Below are positions 31,516 through 41,570 of a DNA stretch of 64,000 nucleotides, one piece after another (the stretch's first letter is position 1; each line of letters opens with the position of its first letter). The position numbers and the translations under genes were made by a program. The notes beneath the pieces were generated by a model, which was not told the origin of the DNA, made no database searches, and worked only from the letters and a program-made list of their open reading frames with translations. The DNA is from Incurvaria masculella (lineage: Eukaryota > Arthropoda > Insecta > Lepidoptera > Incurvariidae), in the NCBI GenBank assembly GCA_946894095.1, contig OX335644.1, positions 7,793,595-7,857,594 of the forward strand, in the 5' to 3' direction.

Positions 31516-33220
31516 ATTCATCAATTCCATTATTTAATGCAGATAGGACACTTTGATTGAACCTGGTCTGAAGGCAGTGCGGTATTGGTTCCGAAAAAGT
31601 ATGACGAAGCCCATTAATTTGCCCAAATTTATATTATAATATAATTTTAAAATCCTGATATTCTCTATTCTTTTCGAAACTTAAAGCCATTTCACATTAT
31701 AATGAAGGAATCTAAAAGTTTCTAACGATTTTTGTAATGCTGATGAAACCGAATATTTGAAGTAGGTACGTCTATTACTATTTCATTGAAACCAAAAATG
31801 GCACTCAGGTGAGTTGTTGCGGTGTAGTAAGATGTGTCAAGTTCTGAGGGTAAAGTTTGATTGAACACGTCACTTTTGGTTGGATATGTGGAAGACCTTA
31901 AGCTCCCAGTTTTTGCAAAAAGTGACGTGTTCAGTCATAAGTTTTCTTGTTTAACTGAATACGGATGGCTAATAACACACATGTCAGGATATTAGCCCAT
32001 AACACCACATATTCTTACAACACCACGTATTCTGCATTAGTAATCAGTTGTTTGGAGTATTTACATTTTTTTCATAAATTATTAAAATATGTGTTTCCGA
32101 TACAATCTGACCATATTTTTATTTACAAAAGTATCAACCACAAAAGAAGAACTTATTTTTAGATGCATATATTAACACTTGCTGGTCTTTTATTGATTGC
32201 AAAAACGTATAAATGTCTGTCGACATCGGTTAATTGAGCCTAGACAATTTGCCACCCAATCATTAGGTACAAAATGTCAAGCAAAAGGCAGGAAATTCTT
32301 TCTCATCGACAATTACCCCTCGTCTTCACGGGATCACTATGATTTTCCGACAAACTACTGAGTAATAATAATCGACCCTATTCGTGTAATCCTAAGATAA
32401 CTTTTACAGTGTACATTTTTTGTGTTAATGTTTGACTAGCGCCAAGGACACGGTTTTTCTTTTCCTTGAATACTACGTGCCAGGTTAGCTTAAATATATA
32501 CAAATTAATAAATTGTGAAGTAATAGTAAAATGTAGAAAGTAATAAAGTGTAAGACCATTTTTATAGCCAGCCAATAATTTTAAGACACAATTTTTTTTT
32601 TAAACTGGGTTTTTATTAGTTTGCGCAATCTGTATTAAAATACTGAGCCTGTATAAACTTATGATTTAAATAAGAAGGATCCATTGTAAATGAAAGAAAA
32701 CATTTAATTTTATTAACATAATTACACTGTTCTATAATAACAACTTAATTCTTCGTAACTAAACTATGATGTTGACGTGTACGACCGCACGTGCAACCGG
32801 GCGTAAAACGTGGCTACACTACCGGTATAACGATGAGTTTCGATCGTATAACCTACAGAAATAATCTTGATCTCATGATCATCACAAACTCTTCACTTAA
32901 ATTCTTACTATGCCTTTGTTAGCCGTATCATGATTGAAAATCATATTATTGTATGAATCCCGCCTTGTCTCATTCAATAAGCTATTTGTTCTCCTGCAAA
33001 AGGCTACATCGTCCTTTATGCACAAAGGAGGTATCCGGGCTCATTGTGTGAAAGAGTTTCATGTAAATTACGAGCACTATTTGCAGCTGCAGTCTCTCTG
33101 AAGAATGCGAATGTTTTAGCTATTCATACGCTTTCAATTGCCGTGGTGTTAATAGAATATTTCAATTAGAGCACACATTAAAAAGACTAGTTGCAATAAA
33201 TGTTTTAATTTATTTGATTT
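31516..33220. other. Intergenic; one hairpin and a repeat-free block
   Basis: Apart from hairpin-K copy 1, 32760-33180 is free of recognised repeats and holds TTTATGCACAAAGGAG and GAGTTTCATGTAAATTACGA near other mixed-composition sequence, a candidate for conservation testing. 31965-32700 is AT-rich without a gene. Confidence 0.35.
31858..31937. repeat. Hairpin-K copy 1 (CACGTCAC arms)
   Basis: Left arm TGATTGAACACGTCACTTTT at 31858 and right arm AAAAGTGACGTGTTCAGTCA ending 31937 are inverted with two mismatches, separated by 38 bases. The same arm core ACACGTCACTTT recurs in the same inverted layout at 52451-52523, so this is a small repeat family, not a chance palindrome. Confidence 0.7.
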
Positions 33221-33434
33221 AGGGCTGCTTTTTTAATGGTCTGATTCAACAGATTTATTTACGCCTCTGCTTATCCATACGTTATAGTAAGTCCATATTT
33301 TTATTAGTATAATTACAGTCAGATAATTGTGATAGAACATATAATTCCCAGGTAATTACTTTCTGCCTTTTAACAGATGTAAATTTATACTATTAGTCCG
33401 AAAAGTACTATCTGAAGATTGAAAAATCGTCCCT
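33221..33434 (+). mobile_element. MITE-A copy 3
   Basis: AGGGCTGCTTTTTTAATGGT at the left, TACAGTCAGATAATTGTG and TTAGTCCGAAAAGTACTATC inside, and TGAAGATTGAAAAATCGTCC then CT at the right. It is the only copy with both ends intact, giving a length of 214 bases and inverted termini AGGGxxGATTTTTCAAT. Confidence 0.8.
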
Positions 33435-33526
33435 GAAGCACATTTCCTAAGAATAAAATAAACGCTCTTGCATAAATATGGCTGAGGTTAAGTTAGGTTT
33501 TCATTATCCGATTTTGCAAAAAAAAC

Positions 33527-33813
33527 TTTTTAGGGTTCCGTACCCAAACGGTGAAAACGGAATCCTATTGCTAAGCCTCCGCTGTCCGTCCGTCTGTCAC
33601 GGGGCTGTATCTCATGAACCGTAATAGGTACGCAGCTGTAATTTTGACAGAGTGTGTATTTATTTTGCCGCTATAACAACAAATAGGTAGAATTTTAAAA
33701 TAATAAAAATTAAAGGGGGGCCCTATATACCAAACGTGATTTGTTTGTTTTGAATCTTGTACGATGGTACGGAACCCCTCGTGTGCGAGTCCGACTCGCA
33801 CTTGGCCGGTTTT
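33527..33813 (+). mobile_element. LEP-X repeat copy 4
   Basis: TTTTTAGGGTTCCGTACCC, a short GTCC tract at about 33585-33596, CTGTATCTCATGAACCGTAA, TAAAGGGGGGCCC and CTCGCACTTGGCCGGTTTT. It is complete and collinear with copies 1 and 6. Confidence 0.9.
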
Positions 33814-33969
33814 CTTTTTAACCGGCCACTCTTCTGAGGCAGGATTTGAACCTAAGACCGCGATAGAGCGGTGCCAATATTACGGAATTTCCGAAAAGGG
33901 AAAAATTTATTAGAGAAGTAGTCAATGGCTTTCCATAACCATAGAACGCAAACTACGAAGTGTTAAACT

Positions 33970-34250
33970 AGTTCATACTATAATTAATATTATAAATACG
34001 AAAGTAACATTGTCTTTTGCGTTTTCACGCCTAAACAGCTGAACCAATTTGATAAAGTTTAGTATAAAGATAGTCTGAACCTTGGAGAAGGGCCGAGGCT
34101 TAGAACCTTTTGTGGCTAAAATTAAACTCGAAGGTGGTGAAATAGGGGATGTGAGTTTGCAAGGGGAAATCATAATATCCAGGAAATCATTCAGCCCGAC
34201 ATCAGTCCAAAACGAAATTGACCCGAACGGAGGCAGGTACCTCTGCTAGT
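33970..34250 (+). mobile_element. HEL repeat copy 3
   Basis: AATATTATAAATACGAAAGT, TTTTCACGCCTAAACAGCTG, AACCAATTTGATAAAGTTTA, then CAGCCCGACATCAGTCCAAA and ACCCGAACGGAGGCAGGTAC, ending CTGCTAGT. It is collinear with 20097-20346 and slightly longer, giving the best view of the full repeat. Confidence 0.65.
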
Positions 34251-34896
34251 AGTTCATATGATAACAACGTATCGATATCAATCCCTATCACTTTTAAATT
34301 GCTGTTATTCGTGTAGTTTTTAAATACAATACACAAAAGAGTTCTTTAATTACGGATTAAATACGAACTCATGATTTTGATACAATGGTGAAAACAAAAA
34401 AAGCCTGTAGGTAAAAAAGATTAAAGTTACTTTTTTAAAAAACTCACAAACATTTTACCCTAAAGTAAACAAAACAAATTTTATTTGATAATTTAAAGGC
34501 CTTTTAAATGCCTTTTTTTTTCAAAGATTTGAATACACATTCGAAAGCATTCATGGCATGAACTTAATCAACCTATATACTTTTCCAGGGTCAGCTAAAT
34601 GTAACTTCGGACGAATTTCTCCTCTCCGTTGCCGACCTTCTTTCTCTATTAAACAGGCAGCTAATTTGAATTTTTATACTCGTCTTGGGATCAGTGCGCC
34701 CGTGGTTGCGGAATATTAGCATACAACTCGGGCCTTCGATACCCCCGCCATATTTCACTTACTTTTGTCTTTACTGACAGTCTGCTGTTATTACTGAACA
34801 ATTTTCATTTAAGTCGCTATCACTGACAGTCAAAATTAATCCCATTACGAACGGATGCCATTTCACGGATGCATCTACAATTAAAGGTTCGCTTCA
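34251..34896. other. Intergenic; repeat-free block 34600-34890
   Basis: AT-rich to 34570. From 34600 to 34890 the sequence is balanced and unique within the window (GCGCCCGTGGTTGCGGAATA, CTGACAGTCTGCTGTTATTA and TCACTGACAGTCAAAATTAA), with CTGACAGTC twice. Candidate regulatory element; no gene. Confidence 0.35.
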
Positions 34897-35033
34897 CAAG
34901 TCCTACCCCTGTTTTCATAACCTCCAGCTCCCTAAAATCCGATAGTTAACTTTCGTGACATATTTATATGGTGTAACCGAAAGATATCGTTGGAATTTTT
35001 GTAACTGGAGGTGGTGGTACCGGGCGTAAGTGA
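34897..35033 (+). mobile_element. MITE-F copy 2
   Basis: CCTACCCCTGTTTTCATAAC and CTCCAGCTCCCTAAAATCCG lead to GTTAACTTTCG, a short spacer, then CCGAAAGATATCGTTGG, TTTGTAACTGGAGGTGG and TACCGGGCGTAAG. It is the same palindrome as at 10152-10292 in the other orientation, which fixes the ends at CTTACCCCTG and CGGGCGT. Confidence 0.65.
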
Positions 35034-35116
35034 ATCAATGTTATTCACCCGGCGAGTAAGCCTTAATATGGTAACGCTTCAGGTACAATGTTTAATTTTT
35101 TTTATACCCAGTAATA

Positions 35117-35235
35117 TTTTTTTTTTTATGTAACTGGACATGGATGGCTAATACCACACCTTCTGTCATGGTATTAACCCAACACACCACATGGGACCTA
35201 GGTGCCATGCCGGGACCTTCCTTTTATGATCACTT
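35117..35235 (-). mobile_element. SINE-S 3-prime end, reverse
   Basis: A T-rich start (poly-A tail in reverse), then ATGTAACTGGACATGGATGG, CTAATACCACACC and GGTGCCATGCCGGGACCTTC, the reverse complement of the SINE 3-prime third. The 5-prime part is missing. Confidence 0.75.
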
Positions 35236-36535
35236 TGTTGTCCGTCCGCCCATCTATCTCTCTGTAAAGACCCTGTTTCTCAGGTACTAGTAGGTGTGAA
35301 GTTGAAATGGATATCAAATATAAACTATGAATATTTGAAAATTTAAATCAGTTTATTATAAATAAATACTTTTATTTAGTTTGCCGTGTAACATTACTTC
35401 ACAGGATTTGCTCCTCATAGGCGACACTGGTGCAATAATACAGGGTCCGTTATTTTTCTCAAAATCAACGAGTTACATTCCCGGCTAAATCAAAATCGGC
35501 CTCATGACTCTTTTGGCAGTTTTCGCTATTTCTTATAGTTTCAGGTTTGGCCGTTAAAGCACACTTGAAAAAATCTTAGTAAAGAATATACAGGTATATT
35601 TCATCTACTTTGATGCCTTGCATCTGCTTAATTTTATTTTTACACGCAACAATTCTATACAAATATAATAATTCATGAATAAATTATGCTTTGCGCTTTG
35701 TCTATTTCATTATGAGAAATATTCTATTTCTGTTAGTCTTTAGTTACATGAAGACTCCTTTCCCATGTTTGATTTATCTAAGTAGTCACTAAACTACAAT
35801 CACTCCATTACTTACTTAGTCTTCATTTAAAACACATTTATTAAAAGTAGCATCTCTAAAAACCCGCTGTTATCTTGTCATGTTTATATCTTTATATGAA
35901 ACAGGTCGAGTTAACAGAAGATTTGTGTAATACAATTTGAATAAAAGTCTGTCATTCGCCTTTTAATCTGATAAATGCATTCATTTAACAACATATTCTA
36001 TTCTATAATTTTATTTCGTTTAGAATTCTCGTGCAGGCTCACTTGTGCATTCGGTGCATTCGGAGTTTGGGTTTCACATTTTTGTTGTATTAATCCCGAG
36101 AATAACTTTAATTACTGCAAATACAAGCGCTGCTTTAATATGTTATGTAAACTCGCCGTACCAACCCCTAATGGGTGGCTGAAAATAGTTTAGATAACAA
36201 GCACAACCCCTCACAAATTACTTCCATGCAGACCTATATTTTATACCGACCTAGCGGACAATATTCATGTCATCGCCAAAGCACTTGCACCGAAAGCATT
36301 TCGAAATTTACAAAACTTTGCAAACTTAATCTCGGTGTAAACTTGGCCTCCGGACCTCCTTAAAGTCCCATCTGTCAAAATAAAGAAACACCGCCGGAGT
36401 CGCACGGCGAACGGACAACACATTTCACATTCCGGCGATACTTGTCCAAGTTGCAGGAGAAGTGTGGCAACTCTGAGAGGCACATGCATTTGTGCAGAAA
36501 CTGACAAATTATTTTGTCGCTTTGAGGGTTAAATT
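35236..36535. other. Intergenic; balanced block 36150-36510
   Basis: 35300-36000 is AT-rich. 36150-36510 is unique and more balanced (ACCGCCGGAGTCGCACGGCG, CACATTCCGGCGATACTTG). Frames there on both strands overlap and none has a domain. It is another candidate for conservation testing. Confidence 0.35.
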
Positions 36536-37146
36536 AGTCCATAGTTCATAGTTTATTTATTAGATAGAGTTTTCTACATGTCACAATTAGTTTGCTTTTC
36601 AATTTCAAAAGAAGTATCCGTCGGTAGGTATAAGTATTTAAAATAGGTACAGTGCATGACACAAATTAATAACAAGGAGAAGCAGTCAATAATAATGAAA
36701 TAATGAAATTAATAAATTAAGTTAACAAAATGATCAGTCATAGTGCAAGTAGGATTGATGGAGTGGCATGGAATCGTCTTCCAGGAATTCCTCTACACTG
36801 TTGTAGGCATTATCAAGAAGATGCGCTTTCAGAAGCCCAGTGAATTTTTGCGAAGACGGATTGCATTGTATACCTTATTATATACCCTAGGACCAGCTAT
36901 ATGTGGGAATCTCTCAGACCGGGCCAGCCGATGCTCCACAGGCCGAAGGCGGTTCTTGTGCCTCGTGTTGTAGCTATGAATGTCTCCATTATGCTCATAG
37001 TGGGCAAGGTTCTTTCTTACAAATTTGGCCAGTTCTAGGATGTAAAGCGATGGGGCTGTTAGTATCTTCAGCATTTTGAAGTGCTCCCTGGCATGTGCGT
37101 CAAATGGAACCTGAGCAAGAGTACGGACTGCACACTTCTGCATCAC
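36536..37146 (-). mobile_element. Jockey/CR1-like LINE ORF2 C-terminus and 3-prime UTR
   Basis: The reverse strand reads MMQKCAVRTLAQVPFDAHA, EHFKMLKILTAPSLYILELA, HSYNTRHKNRLRPVEHRLA and AGPRVYNKVYNAIR, then after a frameshift LLKAHLLDNAYNSVEEFLED. AIR.....A.R..F....IL...S.YI.E...F......H.YNTR is a standard C-terminal run of Jockey/CR1-type ORF2. About 200 bases of AT-rich 3-prime UTR follow on the left, ending TAATAAATAAACTATGAAC. 5-prime-truncated. Confidence 0.85.
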
Positions 37147-38080
37147 AAATACCCTATCTCCGTCCGCCGCTTACTTTGCAGTTACGTCATTTAACTTTAT
37201 TTACTTCATTAGTGGAAACACAGATACAGATAAAATAATAAAACAATTGGTAAACAAAGACTATAGAATGCATATTGTTTATTTTAAGAATACGTTTTTC
37301 AATACTAGCTCATATTTTTTATTTATTCAGCGAAAATTTAGAGAGAGCAAAAATAAAAATGATCAGCTAACTTGATTTTCAAGTTTTGTTCAAGTTTTAA
37401 TCAAGATGAGACAGACAGATACACATTGCATAGACTGCAAGACATTGCATATAATAAGAAGATCGTAATTTATTGATAGGACTAAGCGTGACAAAATGAA
37501 TAGCGAGCTGCAGATATGAAATGAATTTACACAAAGATATTTGCACGCTATGAAGAGAAATTTGTAAAATTTACTCCTACGATTGTATTATATCTTGTGA
37601 ACTAAGAAGTATGTCATCAAAGAGTTGCGTGTATATACCATTCACCGGATGGAAAGGGATCGACCCAGTTGAGGCGAGATAGCCGCAGTCTCGGAGGACC
37701 CGCGACTCCTCGTCGCCGCAACGCGCGCCAAAACTTTACTTCAGAGTTTTGGCTCTTTTTTGTTCAATATCTCAGCGCCTTAATTTTAGTTACACGCCTT
37801 TTAGTGTGCAAGTAGAGCAAGAAGTTTGTGTAAAATGTGATTTTATCTCTGTCGTTGTTTTTTCTAGTCTTAAAAAAAATACAATTCAAGGCTTTTTATG
37901 CTTTCATTCTCAAAAATTTTGGTACATTGAAAAAACAACATAAAATGACATACTTTTTTATATTATATTTAATTAATTAAGTCTCAACATGTTCCTAAGA
38001 CGAAAAACAGATAGATTTAATTACAACATTTTTGGACCAGTAATATGTGTGTACGTCTATAGATCGCTCATCTTTTTGAA
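37147..38080. other. Intergenic, nothing recognised
   Basis: Mostly AT-rich; 37640-37735 is briefly GC-rich (CGGAGGACCCGCGACTCCTC, GTCGCCGCAACGCGCGCC). No gene, RNA or repeat could be assigned. Confidence 0.4.
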
Positions 38081-38403
38081 ATGGACTTGTCAGTTTTTCA
38101 AATAAAAATCCACGATAATCATACTTTGCTCAACGAAGCGTCCTCACAGAAGCGTTTCTGCTCAAGTCTGGGACGACAAGTGGCCAAAGTTGTAAAGTTT
38201 TTCCATAATATTGGAGCGGGCGAGCCATCTCGCGCGCCTGGCGGTGTCGGCGGCCCGCGGGGAACTAAACTAGAGCACAGTCCAAAGAAGAGAGCAGTGG
38301 GGAATTTGGGAACATGCTCGCACACAGACTCGTTCTGTAAATGAAAAAATCCATACCACCTATTGGCAAAAGTGTCATGGCCCCGGCCCCCGTCTCTTAT
38401 CAC
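38081..38403. other. GC-rich island open on both strands
   Basis: Frames of 87 codons (forward) and 94 codons (reverse) cover the same 250 bases, centred on GGCGGTGTCGGCGGCCCGCG at about 38240. Neither has a recognisable domain, and overlapping opposed frames are what a stop-poor GC-rich patch gives by chance. It could be a CpG-rich regulatory element or an untranslated exon. Confidence 0.3.
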
Positions 38404-40071
38404 GTAGTCAATATTTTTAATTGAAAACGAGTAGTTGAAAGTATCCGTGCCTACGTATTAGGCCGTCGTTTCAAGCGGCGTTCTTACATCCATAAACAAT
38501 TACTACAATGTAAAAAAGAAATGAATGCGAATAATAACAATTAAGCGTCGTCACACTTAATTGTTATTATTGGTTTTAGAAATAAATACCGAAAGACATT
38601 CTTTAAAATATTCACAGATGTATTGATATTTATTTATCTTTATTTTAAAGGTGTCCATGTCAGTCCTGTTAGGTCTTAGCTATAACTTAGGGCTAATAAA
38701 GCATGTTTTGTTTTAAGTAGAATACATAAAACTATACTACAGAGTAGTAGAATCTTGAAACAGTCTTCCCAGTGAAGTTGTAAACGCTGTCTCCGTAAAT
38801 TCCTTCAAAAATAAACTGGTCAATCATATTAAAAAATTATAATAAATAAATAAATAAGTGTTGTGATATAGGCGTATCAGTGCTTAAAGCTGCTAGCCTA
38901 TCAATAATAATGTTTGCTACAATAATAATATATGCTACAAAAATGATAAATTCTAATTACCTTTTCCTAAGCTGGCAGACTTTGTCTGATAGTTACCGAG
39001 ATTAAAATTACTAATATTTAGCTCAGCCGCGCCCTGCTCACGCTCAACAAAAACATCATATCCTCAGGTTCCACAGACGCCACAGTTTGGTGATGCTACT
39101 TTCCTGTCTAAACGGAATGATAATTTTAAATGCCTCACATTTAAAAGTTGTGTTGGTTTTGCTTAAATATTTACAACAAACTTTGATTTTACATCACTGC
39201 GAGTAGTGCGCGTGTAGTATTTTGTATGGCGTCTTCCTCTTTAGGCAACTCGGTGACGTGGTTACCTGGCGTGTCCCAAGTCCATTCCTTTAGCGTCCTT
39301 ACATTGGGAAACTATCAGTTGACCCTGTCCAAGTCTACTGACTGCTCTAGTGTTTGCACTGTGAATAAAGCGAACAGGAACTTAGTGCCATAAACCTGTG
39401 ACGTGTCCCGAACATGCCGCCCACCTAAATTACCTTCGAGGCTGCTGCCACTCTACATTCTGACGGGGTACACTCTGCCGCGTCAGCGCTACACTGATGC
39501 CGAGCTTTAGGGCACTTTTACGGCTACTAACATGCGTTTCCATCTATAGTGTTGCCGAATTGGTGCTGTAAGCAGCGGAGTTGCACGATGAGGCAGGCAC
39601 TACCCGCGTTACAAGTCGAATAATAAAGGATTTTGAATATTTTTTTACATATTATTTGTATATGCAACGTATTTTAAATACACCAATTTGGCGAAGGCTG
39701 TGGCGCACCCAACACCAGAGTAACACGATATTAATTTCCTTCATTAACTCTCAAATATATTCAAGGGAATATTTAAGGTGTGCATTTATGCGTATCATAT
39801 GCATGTAATTTGACATATGAAGTGTAATTTCATATATGCTTCACTAGTGGCTGCGATGTACACACCTAAAACCCGATAGATAGGGCGCCACATCTTAATT
39901 TTTTGCATCATTTTGGTATCACGCCTTCATTTTATAAAAGGATTTCCAGCACTCTCAAGGACATTCAATTTTTTTGTTTTTTTGCACTACTGCTAAACTT
40001 GTAAAATTATTCCATTCCTATTAAAAGTTTCATAACAGTACGCCGTCATAAAAAAAGAAATAAATTTATTA
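38404..40071. other. Intergenic, nothing firmly recognised
   Basis: AATTAAGCGTCGTCACAC then TTAATTGTTATTATT near 38536-38570 form a loose inverted pair around TTAATTGTTATTAT. 39060-39540 is balanced in composition and unique in the window. Frames are short and unsupported. Confidence 0.4.
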
Positions 40072-40471
40072 ATAGCCTAGTGGCGCGAGGAACTTGCCTA
40101 GCATACCAGAGGTCTGGGTTCAAATCCTCGCCCCGTTCATGCACCCACTTTATTTTTATTCATTCTGAGTTGGATAAGTGCATTTCGTTACGAATGCGAG
40201 CTACTTCATGGTTCATGTAAAACTGTAGATTCCCTTCCCCTGCTAGATGGTAAGGTTTAAGCCCGTCCGGGCTGGTAACATCGCATTGGATGAAAAGATG
40301 GTCGAAGCGGCAATGAAAAATCGTCAATGTTTTCCATCCAGTTCAATGTAGTCGTGCAAAAGGAAGGTCCTGGCATGGCCCCTAATTCCTTCGGGAATGT
40401 GGTGAGGTCTAATATCATAACGGTAGCTGTGTGTGGTATTAGCCATCCATGTCGAGTTGCATAAAAAAAAA
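40072..40471 (+). mobile_element. SINE-S, full-length reference copy
   Basis: The A box TAGCCTAGTGG (40073-40083) and B box GGTTCAAATCC (40117-40127) are 33 bases apart, as in tRNA-type pol III promoters. Then GAGTTGGATAAGTGCATTTC, CCCGTCCGGGCTGGTAACAT, CATCCAGTTCAATGTAGTCG, AAGGAAGGTCCTGGCATGGC, TAATTCCTTCGGGAATGTGG and GGTATTAGCCATCCATGT, ending in A9. About 400 bases long. It lacks any coding region and would depend on a LINE for movement. No clear target duplication is visible. Confidence 0.9.
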
Positions 40472-40479
40472 GACTTACA

Positions 40480-41237
40480 TTTGCGGTATAGGCGCTAAGG
40501 TACCAACATAATTTTTAATTTTCCAATGCCAAAGGAAAGGTCTACCATTTTTTGTTTTATTTATTGTATGTGGAGTCATGCGAAGGCGCATAAGTACCCT
40601 CGAGAGGCGCACAGAAAGGGTTACCCGCCGCGATAAATCAGAGCCTATATGATTATGAAACGGGCGTTATGGCCCACAGCTGGTACAGTCGGGTCAGGAG
40701 GGCCGACGGCCTTGTCTCTGATTACCTACACCAACATTGTTTTCGGAAATCCACATCAACTGAGTGTACTAATAGGGACCTAGTTTGGGAAATTCGAAAG
40801 ATATTGCCACTTTCGTAAGCGTGCGACAGTTTCAGAAATATTACCTTGAGAGTAATACATATTAACAACCTAACCTAACCTTACGTATTTCTTGTAACTA
40901 CAATCACTGAAATAACTTAGGCATGATATACGAATAGTTCCAGTAAATAAATGTATTTTTTTTTATCTCATATTCTTGATGAATGAATGTTCAAAGTTGA
41001 TGAGTATCTTGATGGAGACGACGATATTGCCACTCTTGTTGGGGCTAACTAGCCCGCACTCTTTCTTCTTGCCATCCTGGAGAGTTGGTCGTCGCCAGCT
41101 CACCTAGCACTAGCGCTGTCCGCTAGCCCTTCGTCAGCCTCACTACGTTAGTGTTATTTAACATTGATTTAATGAATTAGGTTGCATGAAAACTGAAAAA
41201 AATATGTAAGCAATAAATACAGCAAAATAGTATTTTT
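40480..41237. other. Intergenic, possible unknown element 40590-40880
   Basis: 40590-40800 is balanced (GGGCGTTATGGCCCACAGCT, GGGTCAGGAGGGCCGACGGC) without an open frame. AACCTAACCTAACC at 40868 is a short match to the insect telomere unit in reverse. It may be an unrecognised transposon part; no gene. Confidence 0.4.
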
Positions 41238-41570
41238 CAGCCTCGGTGGCCCAGTGGCGCGACGCGTGAATAACCTGGGTGAAGCACCTCTGAGCGCGGT
41301 TGGGTTCTGGATGGATGACCATGTTCAACCGAGGCTGGCCGTGGTTCGAATTCTACGTTAAGCTGTAGGTTCCTTACTTACTAGTTGGTAGGGTAAATTC
41401 CGCCTGGGTTGGTAACATGTGCATTGAATGAACGATGGTCGAAACGGATATGAATTGTCCATGTTTCCATCCAGTTAATTTGTAGCCGAGCAATATCCTG
41501 AGAAAGTCCTGACATGCCATCAAGTTCCTACGATCATTTTGATATTAGCCATCTATATCAAGTTACATAA
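41238..41570 (+). mobile_element. SINE-S subfamily with a different tRNA head
   Basis: The head reads CAGCCTCGGTGGCCCAGTGG, with A-box-like TGGCCCAGTGG (41247-41257), then AAGCACCTCTGAGCGCGGTT. The body is the usual one: GTTGGTAGGGTAAATTCCGC, CTGGGTTGGTAACAT, CATCCAGTTAATTTGTAGCC and TGATATTAGCCATC. The AAGCACCTCTGAGCGCGGTT block is shared with 51049, so the same body is joined to a second type of head. CCTCGGT and ACCGAGG form a short inverted pair inside the head. Confidence 0.8.

Noticed and set aside
38119..38403. Opposed frames of 87 and 94 codons
   Set aside because: Both come from the same GC-rich, stop-poor island and neither has a recognisable domain.
40073..40127. tRNA gene
   Set aside because: The A and B boxes are those of a SINE head: the sequence continues into the SINE body and lacks a complete cloverleaf.
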